A stretch of 6,879 bases of DNA from Oscillospiraceae bacterium (lineage in GTDB: Bacteria; Bacillota; Clostridia; Oscillospirales; Acutalibacteraceae). Both the position numbers and the translations under genes were made by a program. The stretch is from assembly GCA_902782805.1 (NCBI GenBank), contig CACZON010000273.1, forward strand, positions 1-6,879. Reading direction: 5' to 3'. The number at the start of each line of letters is the position of its first letter. Position 1 is the first letter of the stretch. Below the pieces are notes generated by a model, which was given only the letters and a program-made list of their open reading frames with translations, did no database searches and had not been told where the DNA came from. This document shows positions 1 to 5,357 of this stretch, piece after piece.

Positions 1-20
1 AAAGCTCGCTGCGGACAATC

Positions 21-64
21 CTCCCTGGAGCCTTCGGCTCCTTCCCTCCTTTACACAAGGAGGG
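21..64. repeat. Twin-hairpin dispersed-repeat-like element
   Basis: Two adjacent perfect inverted repeats lie here. GGAGCC/GGCTCC (27-32 with 36-41) has a 3-base loop, and CCCTCCTT/AAGGAGGG (44-51 with 57-64) has a 5-base TACAC loop. Both are flanked by CCTCC/GGAGG-like blocks. The arrangement (a GTGTAAAGGAGGG hairpin, then a short GC hairpin, then an AGGGAGGATTG end, read on the minus strand) resembles from memory a short palindromic repeat scattered through GC-rich gut clostridial genomes. I could not search for other copies. No T-tract follows either hairpin, so neither looks like a normal intrinsic terminator. The element could also be the 3' end of the putative structured RNA next to it. 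Confidence 0.45.
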
Positions 65-83
65 TGCTGAAGACCTACGGAAG

Positions 84-329
84 CGGCGAGCTGTTCGAGG
101 GCAGAACGCAGGCGGCGAAGAACCGCAGTTCCATGCCGGGCTCGTCGGAATTCGCCCTTATGGATTCGCTGCGATCCGCTAAGCGAATCGCGGCTTCATC
201 TTTCGGGCGATTCCTCCTCTCCCCAAAAAGTCTGACGACTTTTCGGGGACCCCGTTTCTGCTCCCTAAGTGCAGAAAGATTGCTCCTATCTCGGAAGCTC
301 CTTGCCGGGCAGATTAGCCCGCTCCTATC
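84..329 (-). ncRNA. Candidate structured RNA (unidentified family)
   Basis: No supported protein gene covers this stretch, but it is dense in pairable segments. Stems seen: 306-310 with 317-321 (5 bp); 255-261 with 271-277 (7 bp); 221-232 with 237-248 (12 pairs, 4-base loop); 205-214 with 147-157 (10 bp with one bulge), which encloses a hairpin that can form two ways (163-170 with 182-189, or 171-179 with 183-191); and 87-91 with 140-144 (5 bp). In two of these stems (225/244 and 176/186) the imperfect position is A-C on the plus strand but a G-U wobble on the minus strand, which favours minus-strand RNA. GATAGGAGC occurs twice on the minus strand, 39 bases apart. The stretch lies directly after the stop codon of the NTF2-like gene, so it could be a long 3' UTR or a separate gene; no clear promoter was found. 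The family is not recognised. Confidence 0.4.
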
Positions 330-346
330 GCAAAAGAACCCTGCGG

Positions 347-1333
347 TTAGAGGGCCTTGGCCCCGACGTGAGGGGGATAGGATTCGACGAAGTTGATTTT
401 TTTGGCTTCTTCCTTCGTCATGCCGGGGACTTTCGACCAATCGATGGTCGATTCAAAGTTCGCGTAATCGCTGATACGGATCGAGCAGAGCTTTCCGTCG
501 TCTCCGCGCTCGTAGGCGGCGATGCCGGCCATCGCAACGCGGCTGCGCTCTTCCTGACCGGCGCGCGAGACGATATGCTGCCATTCGATCACGCAGGTGC
601 GGCCGTCGTCGATGATCGTTTCAAAGCGCATGCCGACGCAGCGCGGAATATAGGACGCCATCCCCTCGTAGGTGCGGCGCAGGCCCTCGCGGGTGGCCTC
701 GGGCGAGGCGGCGCTGCCCCAGGGCTCGTAGCCGCCGAAGACGCAGCCTTCGCCCATCGAATCGAGGATCCGGTCCACGTCGACGGCCGGGGCGTGGTGG
801 AGCGCCTCGTAATAGACGCGAACGGCGCCGGTCAGCAGGCCGGGATCGCCGACCTCGAGATAGGCGGACCGGAACATCGGTTTGCGGTAGGCCTGCAGAT
901 CCGGGACGAAGGAGAAATGGCAGTAGAGGCGAATTTCATCGAGCGTTTTCGGGGTGCGGAAATCGGCGACGATGAACATCGGGACCTGCTCGATTTCGCC
1001 CTCGACCTCGAAATTGATCTGGGCTTCGAGGCAGACGCGGCCGTTCGCGACGGTCTGGATCACGGGGACGAGTTCGGCTTTTCGGGCGTTGAAGCGGGGG
1101 AGGAATCCCTCGGCAAAGGCACGGACGCCTTTGAGGCCCTCGAAGCGGCCGTAGGGCGCGTCGATCGCGCTCGGGACGCCGTCGAAGAGTTTTTGATCAA
1201 AGAAGAACGAAAGAGCTTTTTCGACCTCTCCAGCGCAGACGGCCTTCATGAAGAGAAGCTCCGGGGAATCCTCGCGGATCGGGTGGGTATGGCCGTAGAG
1301 CTTTTCGAGATTGCAGGGCTTACGGATTTTCAT
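347..1333 (-). CDS. Tandem NTF2/SnoaL-like two-domain protein
   Basis: This 328-residue cytosolic protein shows no signal peptide or membrane segment. It appears to contain two NTF2-like (SnoaL-type) cone domains in tandem. The first spans about residues 25-145, with a G-x-F-x-G-x-x-G-V-R-A-F stretch at 62-73 and a closing strand near 133-143. The second spans about 165-295, with helices near 171-180 and 212-229, and strands near 235-243, 246-256, 265-275 and 282-288. Family members include polyketide cyclases, ketosteroid isomerase and epoxide hydrolases, but many have no known activity, so no reaction can be assigned. The ATG at 1331-1333 is supported by GGAGG at 1342-1346, 8 bases upstream. 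It is the last gene of the kinase-aldolase-dehydrogenase operon, separated from the dehydrogenase by a terminator, which suggests lower expression. It could act on a sugar or aldehyde intermediate of the same pathway (inference). Recognition rests on sequence character only. Confidence 0.72.
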   Translation of the reverse strand: MKIRKPCNLEKLYGHTHPIREDSPELLFMKAVCAGEVEKALSFFFDQKLFDGVPSAIDAPYGRFEGLKGVRAFAEGFLPRFNARKAELVPVIQTVANGRVCLEAQINFEVEGEIEQVPMFIVADFRTPKTLDEIRLYCHFSFVPDLQAYRKPMFRSAYLEVGDPGLLTGAVRVYYEALHHAPAVDVDRILDSMGEGCVFGGYEPWGSAASPEATREGLRRTYEGMASYIPRCVGMRFETIIDDGRTCVIEWQHIVSRAGQEERSRVAMAGIAAYERGDDGKLCSIRISDYANFESTIDWSKVPGMTKEEAKKINFVESYPPHVGAKAL

Positions 1334-1353
1334 AGGAAAAACCTCCGTTTTGT

Positions 1354-1387
1354 AAAAGACTGCGCATCTCTTTCGAAATGCGCAGTC
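1354..1387 (-). terminator. Intra-operon intrinsic terminator/attenuator
   Basis: A perfect 10-bp inverted repeat (1358-1367 with 1378-1387, GACTGCGCAT/ATGCGCAGTC) is followed on the minus strand by TTTT (1357-1354). On the minus strand the stem extends by U-G, U-A and C-G pairs to close a GAAA tetraloop. One of these would be an A-C mismatch on the plus strand, so the hairpin is built for minus-strand RNA. It lies between the dehydrogenase stop and the ribosome site of the NTF2-like gene, and only about 7 bases separate its T-run from that GGAGG. No promoter fits between them, so the downstream gene must rely on read-through or on a promoter inside the dehydrogenase gene. The T-run is short, so partial termination is likely. 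Confidence 0.75.
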
Positions 1388-1407
1388 CGGTTTTGGTTTT
1401 GAGCGGA

Positions 1408-2568
1408 TCAGAGCGCCGCCCGATAGAGCTCGATGATCTCTTCCTTCGAAAGCGGAACGTAGGCGCGTGCCATTCCGGGCGCGGCGGCCTGTGCCATCTC
1501 CTCGAAGTGTTTGTCGTCGACGCCGATCTCGGAGAGCGTTCTCGGGATCTTCATCTGATTGAAGAAGAAATCCTCCGTTGCTTCGATCGCCTTGTTCGCG
1601 ATCTCAAACGGATCGAGCGACGGGTCGATTCCGAAGACGTTGACGCCGTAGGAAACGAACTTGCCGACCGTCTTTTCGCTCAGGATCTTGCGGAACCAGT
1701 GGGGCGTAAGGATCGCGAGACCCTCGCCGTGGGTGATGTCGTACCAGCCGCCGATCGGATGCTGGAGGCCGTGGAGGGTCCAGCCTTCGTTTCTGCCGCA
1801 GGAAATCAGGCCGTTGATCGCCCAGGGGGAGGCCCACATCAGGTTGGCGCGCGCTTCCTCGTTTTCGGGTTCGCGGATCGCGATCGGGCCGTACTTGACG
1901 CAGGTGCGCAGGATGCTTTCGGCGACGCCGTCGACGAAATAGGTATCCGTAGCGGAATCGAAATAGTTTTCGATCGTATGGGCGAAGATATCGGCCGTAC
2001 CGGCAGCGGTCTGGCGCGCGGGAACGGTGAAGGTGTAGGTGGGATCGAGGAAGGAGACCTTCGGCATCAGAAGCGGAGAGCCGACGCCGGATTTGACCTT
2101 CGTTTCGGGATTCGTGATGATGCCGCCGGAATCCATCTCGGAGCCGGTCGCCGCGAGCGTCAGAACGACGAAGAGCGGCAGGGCTTTTTTCACGAGGCTG
2201 CGGTTCTCAACGAGGTCCCAGGCGGGGCCGTCGTAGAAGGCGGCGGCGCAGATCGCCTTTGCGCAGTCGACGCAGCTTCCGCCGCCGGCCGCGATGACGA
2301 GCTCGACGCCGTTTTCCTTGCAGATCGCGGCGCCCTTGTCGACCGAGGTGACCTTCGGGTTGGGTTCAACGCCGGGCAGCTCGAGCCATTCGACCCCGGC
2401 TTCGCGCAGGGACGCGGTTACGGTATCGTAGACGCCGTTGCGCTTGATGCTGCTGCCGCCGTAGACGATCAGCGCCTTCGAGCCGTAGGGCTTTACGACG
2501 GAGCCGATCTCATTGGCGACGCCTTTGCCGAAGCGGACGGCAACGGGAACGTGGAAATTAAACTTCAT
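1408..2568 (-). CDS. Iron-containing alcohol dehydrogenase (BDH/YqhD type)
   Basis: This 386-residue protein is a type III metal-dependent alcohol dehydrogenase that interconverts aldehydes and alcohols with NAD(P)H in the cytosol. Visible signatures are: the N-terminal nucleotide-binding part with YGGSSIKRNGVYD (36-48); GGGSCVDCAK (95-104); TGSE (141-144); and the metal site formed by Asp193 and His197 (DIFAH), His266 (TLHGLQH) and His280 (YDITHG). Length and motif order match clostridial butanol dehydrogenases and YqhD, and all four metal ligands are present, so it should be active. The ATG is preceded by AGGAG at 2575-2579 with 6 bases between. Its start lies 18 bases after the DhaL stop, which places it firmly in the kinase/aldolase operon. 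The likely job is reducing the aldehyde released by the aldolase, comparable in role to FucO with lactaldehyde; the exact aldehyde and the NADH/NADPH preference cannot be told from the sequence. Confidence 0.93.
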   Translation of the reverse strand: MKFNFHVPVAVRFGKGVANEIGSVVKPYGSKALIVYGGSSIKRNGVYDTVTASLREAGVEWLELPGVEPNPKVTSVDKGAAICKENGVELVIAAGGGSCVDCAKAICAAAFYDGPAWDLVENRSLVKKALPLFVVLTLAATGSEMDSGGIITNPETKVKSGVGSPLLMPKVSFLDPTYTFTVPARQTAAGTADIFAHTIENYFDSATDTYFVDGVAESILRTCVKYGPIAIREPENEEARANLMWASPWAINGLISCGRNEGWTLHGLQHPIGGWYDITHGEGLAILTPHWFRKILSEKTVGKFVSYGVNVFGIDPSLDPFEIANKAIEATEDFFFNQMKIPRTLSEIGVDDKHFEEMAQAAAPGMARAYVPLSKEEIIELYRAAL

Positions 2569-2586
2569 AAAAAACTCCTATGAAAA

Positions 2587-3201
2587 TCACGCGTTGTCGG
2601 AGAACGCTTTCAGGAAATAGTACATCGAACGGGAACCGGCGTCGATAAAGCCGATCGATCTTTCGCGCAGGTTTCTGGCGCGGCCGAGTCTGGCCTGCAT
2701 GTTCTTCGTGGCGTCGGAGCCCTCGAGCGCCTTCTGGGAGGCGGCTTCGAGCGCTTCCTTGACGTTATCGGTCCCGGCGTTCTTCAGGGATTCCACGAAC
2801 GGATAGAGCGAGTCGACCATCGTGCAGTCGCCGGGCTTTGCGCCGCCGAGTTCCTGAACGCCCGCGAGGCCGCCCGCGAACATCTGGGCGAGATCGGCAA
2901 CGCCGAGTTCCTCTTTGCCCGCCGTTGCGGTCGAGAAGCCGATAAACATGGAGGCAAGGATCGGTCCGATCGCGCCGCCGGCGGTATCGGCGAGGGCATA
3001 GCCCGCGCTCTGGAAGATTTCGGAGATCGTTTTCGGATCTTCCGTTTCGATCGCGTTTTTCACGGTGCGGTAACCTTTGCGGATCGTAACGCCGTGGTCG
3101 CCGTCGCCGACGAGCGCGTCGAGCTCGGAAAGCTCGATCTCACGGGCGATCAGATCGTCGCAGGCTGCGAGAATGGCTCTTTTTACATCTTCAAATTTCA
3201 T
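2587..3201 (-). CDS. dhaL: Dihydroxyacetone kinase subunit DhaL
   Basis: This 204-residue protein is the nucleotide-binding subunit of a DhaK/DhaL-type kinase and carries the ADP/ATP-Mg group that phosphorylates the ketone held by DhaK. Conserved features are: LDALVGDGDHG (27-37), whose Asp28, Asp33 and Asp35 correspond to the three Mg-binding aspartates; GGAIGPILASMF (75-86); GGAKPGDCTMVDSL (119-132); and the C-terminal GRARNLRERSIGFIDAG (173-189). The length is normal for stand-alone DhaL, and unlike its partner it keeps nearly all family motifs. The ATG is supported by GAGG at 3210-3213, 8 bases upstream. It is separated from its DhaK partner by the aldolase gene. No DhaM phosphodonor is encoded nearby, so it either uses a DhaM encoded elsewhere or exchanges ADP for ATP directly, as fused ATP-dependent enzymes do (inference). 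Confidence 0.93.
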   Translation of the reverse strand: MKFEDVKRAILAACDDLIAREIELSELDALVGDGDHGVTIRKGYRTVKNAIETEDPKTISEIFQSAGYALADTAGGAIGPILASMFIGFSTATAGKEELGVADLAQMFAGGLAGVQELGGAKPGDCTMVDSLYPFVESLKNAGTDNVKEALEAASQKALEGSDATKNMQARLGRARNLRERSIGFIDAGSRSMYYFLKAFSDNA

Positions 3202-3219
3202 TGTAAATACCTCGTTTCC

Positions 3220-4077
3220 TTATGCTTTTCCGGCGGACATGCAGGTTTCGATCCATCTGCGGACGACTTCTTTTCCGGCCTCGATGGCGGGGCCGAGCGA
3301 GCGCATCAGGAAGGCGTGTCCTTCGGTTTTGTTGAGATCGTCTCTCAGCGCGTCGCCGAAATGGGTTCCGAAATCGGTTGCGACGTTGACCTTCGTGATG
3401 CCGCCGCGGATCGACTGCTGAACCATCTCCTGCGGGAGTCCGCTGCCGCCGTGCATGACGAGCGGGAGCGAAAGCGCGTTGTTGACTTCTTCGAGACGGT
3501 CGAAATGGATATGGGGTTCCTCTACGTAGAAGCCGTGCTGATTGCCGATGCCGACCGCGAGCAGGTCGACGTTTGTCCGCCGGACGAGCTCAACGGCGTC
3601 CGGAACCTGGACGAGGAAATCCTCGCGGGAGGCGTAGCCGCCCTTGGCGGTCACCTGGCCGTTTTTGATATGGCCCATTTCCGCCTCAACGGCGACGCCG
3701 CGGGCGTGGGCATACTCAACGACCTCGAGCGTTTTGCGGATATTTTCCTCGAGCGGATCGGCCGAAGCGTCGATCATCACGGAATCGAAGCCGGCGTCGA
3801 TCGCTTCCTTGCAGAGCGCGACGTCGCGCGCGTGGTCCACGTGGGTAAAGACGGGGACGCCTTTATCCTCTGCGTAGGATTCGATGAAGGCGGCAAAATG
3901 CTTCGGGCGGAAATAGTTGAACGCGATGCTCATCATGATGATCGGGGTCTTGTATTCACACGCCGTGTCGATCATGGCTTTCGCGTCGAACATTCCGGTG
4001 TAATCGAAGGCCGGGATCGCGTAGTGGTTTTTGTAGGCGTCGAGAAGAACGTCTTTAAACTGATATTTCTGATTCAT
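3220..4077 (-). CDS. Class II (zinc) ketose-phosphate aldolase
   Basis: This 285-residue TIM-barrel aldolase belongs to the GatY/KbaY/Fba class II family, which reversibly cleaves ketose phosphates to dihydroxyacetone phosphate and an aldehyde. Key residues are present: the proton-donor Asp81 and Zn ligand His82 in FTHVDH (77-82), Zn ligand His181 in GNQHG (178-182), Zn ligand His209 in HGGSG (209-213), and the phosphate-binding NVAT (231-234). Length matches GatY/KbaY. Departures from the usual family are ASADPLEENI (104-113, normally GSH-x-PFEENI), GNQHG (normally GTAHG) and NVATDFGTHF (normally NVATELR), so the aldehyde half of its substrate may differ from that of tagatose- or fructose-bisphosphate aldolase. 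The start is supported by AAGGAG at 4085-4090. It lies between the two kinase subunit genes, 24 bases after dhaK and 18 before dhaL, which implies that kinase and aldolase act in sequence. Confidence 0.92.
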   Translation of the reverse strand: MNQKYQFKDVLLDAYKNHYAIPAFDYTGMFDAKAMIDTACEYKTPIIMMSIAFNYFRPKHFAAFIESYAEDKGVPVFTHVDHARDVALCKEAIDAGFDSVMIDASADPLEENIRKTLEVVEYAHARGVAVEAEMGHIKNGQVTAKGGYASREDFLVQVPDAVELVRRTNVDLLAVGIGNQHGFYVEEPHIHFDRLEEVNNALSLPLVMHGGSGLPQEMVQQSIRGGITKVNVATDFGTHFGDALRDDLNKTEGHAFLMRSLGPAIEAGKEVVRRWIETCMSAGKA

Positions 4078-4101
4078 CGGGCGTCTCCTTGATCCGGAAG
4101 A

Positions 4102-5121
4102 TCAGTCCTTCGGATAGATATCCGGGATCGGAGTGGCCATCCATTTGCGGATCTCGTCGTCCGGAACGCCGATGGCGAAGATAAATCCGCCGAGCTCCTG
4201 GGTGCCGGAGTTGCGGGCGCTGTGGCGATAGATATGGTAGCCGAGATCGTAGGTGAGGTATTCGTAGATATCCTTATAGAGGATATTGAGCTCGGTCCAG
4301 GTCATTCCGCCGAGGCCGCCGAGAGAAACGGCGATGTCTTCGCCGCGCGGGATGGGCATATCTTCGAGCAGCGTATCGCAGACGAAGCGGGCAAGCTCGC
4401 GGCTTCTGGGGAGCTTCATGCGTCTTCCGGAGGATTCGCCGTGGACGCCGATGCCGAGCTCGATCTCGTCTTCACCCATGCCGCCCATGATCGGCAGGCC
4501 GGTGATCGGATGGATCGCGGGACGGATGCCGACGCCGAACGATCTGCAGCGCTCGGAGCAATGGCGGGACATCTTGATGATTTCGTCAACGGAGCAGCCG
4601 TTCTCAGCCATGATGCCGGTGACGTTGAAGAGACCGCCGCCGCCGCGGCGTTCGTCTTCGTGGCCCTTCGGAGCGGAGCCGACGTCGTTGCCGTAGCCGA
4701 TATTGAGGTGAACGTCGATTCCTTTTGCAAGCGCCATCTGGGCGCAGAGTTTCGCGTTGAGGATATCGCCCGCATGGTTGGCAACGCCCATCAGGATCGG
4801 GGAGCCGTCGTCAATCGCTTCGATCGCGCGGAGCATCTGGCGCGCGGAGGGAGCCGCGAAGATATCGCCGGTCGTCGCAGCGTCCATTCCGCCGGGACGG
4901 CAGAAGGATCCGCCGGGAGGGCCCTCGTGGCCGGCGCCGCCGCCGCCCGTGAGCTTAACAAGTCCCTTGGGCTTGCGGTACTTTTCTCTGCGGACCGTGA
5001 TACGCGAATTCGGAAGAAGCATGGAATATTTATCCGAGTCAGGCAGAGACAGAAGACGTCCGCCTGCGATGGATTCATCGACCAGCGTATCCAGATCGTT
5101 GTAAATCTTTTTCAGAAACAT
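4102..5121 (-). CDS. dhaK: Divergent DhaK-type ketose kinase subunit
   Basis: This 339-residue protein is the substrate-binding subunit of a dihydroxyacetone-kinase family enzyme. These hold the ketone covalently on a histidine while DhaL supplies the phosphate. The catalytic frame is seen: GGGAGHE (60-66, His65), AGDILN (117-122, Asp119) and GIGVHGE (223-229), with His227 as the expected hemiaminal-forming residue. Several normally near-invariant pocket stretches are changed. GGGSGHEP with the following GYVG-type segment becomes GGGAGHEGPPGG, then SFCRPGG (72-78). KNYTGD becomes ANHAGD (114-119), losing the substrate-contacting lysine. The DDVA...GRRG loop becomes NDVG...ERRG (145-160). The substrate may therefore be a ketose other than dihydroxyacetone. 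It is the first gene of the operon; its ATG has AAGGAG (5131-5136) upstream, 9 bases from GGAG to ATG, and the extended -10 promoter lies behind it. Family assignment is secure; the substrate is not. Confidence 0.9.
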   Translation of the reverse strand: MFLKKIYNDLDTLVDESIAGGRLLSLPDSDKYSMLLPNSRITVRREKYRKPKGLVKLTGGGGAGHEGPPGGSFCRPGGMDAATTGDIFAAPSARQMLRAIEAIDDGSPILMGVANHAGDILNAKLCAQMALAKGIDVHLNIGYGNDVGSAPKGHEDERRGGGGLFNVTGIMAENGCSVDEIIKMSRHCSERCRSFGVGIRPAIHPITGLPIMGGMGEDEIELGIGVHGESSGRRMKLPRSRELARFVCDTLLEDMPIPRGEDIAVSLGGLGGMTWTELNILYKDIYEYLTYDLGYHIYRHSARNSGTQELGGFIFAIGVPDDEIRKWMATPIPDIYPKD

Positions 5122-5162
5122 TTGTGTTCGCTCCTTTCTTACAGTAGCCAGTGATTACTTAT

Positions 5163-5171
5163 ATCATAGCA
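5163..5171 (-). promoter_or_regulatory. Extended -10 promoter of the dhaK operon
   Basis: On the minus strand the sequence reads TGCTATGAT (5171 to 5163), an extended -10 element (TG, one base, then TATGAT, 5 of 6 to consensus). It sits in a strongly AT-rich stretch about 40 bases before the dhaK start codon. The hexamer 17 bases further upstream (TAGATT, 5191-5186) is a poor -35, which extended -10 promoters tolerate. Transcription would begin near 5156, giving a leader of about 35 bases containing the AAGGAG site. Confidence 0.55.
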
Positions 5172-5260
5172 CAGCAAAATATAAAAATCTATAGGGAAAA
5201 TACTAAAATCAACAAAAAAAGAAGAAACGGACTGCCTTGCGTTATGAAAAATCATCATGG

Positions 5261-5294
5261 AATCCCGAAAGGAGATAAAAAATCCCGGGGAGAT
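5261..5294. promoter_or_regulatory. Tandem 20-bp-spaced direct repeat, possible operator
   Basis: AATCCCG occurs at 5261-5267 and again at 5281-5287, exactly 20 bases apart (about two helical turns). Each copy is followed by a GGAGAT block (5271-5276 and 5289-5294). The second copy runs into the -35 hexamer of the transporter promoter, a natural place for a repressor or activator. The spacer after the repeated heptamer differs by two bases between copies, and no regulator gene is in the window, so the operator role is speculative. Confidence 0.3.
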
Positions 5295-5322
5295 TGCATT
5301 TTGCGGCTTTTTTCGATAGAAT
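5294..5322 (+). promoter_or_regulatory. Sigma-A type promoter of the MFS gene
   Basis: A -35 like TTGCAT (5294-5299) and a -10 like TAGAAT (5317-5322, 5 of 6 to consensus) are separated by the ideal 17 bases. Transcription would begin near 5329, about 29 bases before the transporter ATG, leaving room for its GGAGG site at 5344-5348. The -35 is weak (3 of 6), consistent with a promoter that needs activation or is modest in strength. Confidence 0.5.
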
Positions 5323-5357
5323 CATAAACAGAAAAAGAAAACCGGAGGAACCGACGG

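Noticed and set aside
332..349. Possible terminator right after the NTF2-like gene (AACC/GGTT stem then TTTT on the minus strand)
   Set aside because: The stem has only four pairs, too weak to claim as an intrinsic terminator.
75..440. 121-residue minus-strand frame in the leading non-coding region
   Set aside because: It overlaps the 3' end of the NTF2-like gene in another frame, has no good ribosome site, shows low-complexity Arg/Ser composition, and its DNA is better explained by RNA stem-loops. I cannot fully exclude a protein role.
269..1402. Long plus-strand open frame opposite the NTF2-like gene
   Set aside because: It mirrors a real gene in the opposite frame, lacks a proper ribosome site, and its repetitive Asp/Glu/Arg/Ala-rich translation is typical of antisense frames in GC-rich DNA. 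The same applies to the plus-strand frames at 1378-2583, 3094-4092 and 4222-5154.
4092..4115. Imperfect hairpin (ATCCGGAAG/CTTCGGAT) across the dhaK stop codon
   Set aside because: It has a bulge, no T-run, and overlaps coding sequence, so it is not a terminator. It could affect mRNA processing, but nothing in the sequence demonstrates this.
5244..5327. 27-codon ORF starting ATGAAAAATC in the divergent promoter region
   Set aside because: There is no ribosome site ahead of it, and it runs through the proposed transporter promoter up to just before the expected transcription start, so it would not be on that transcript.
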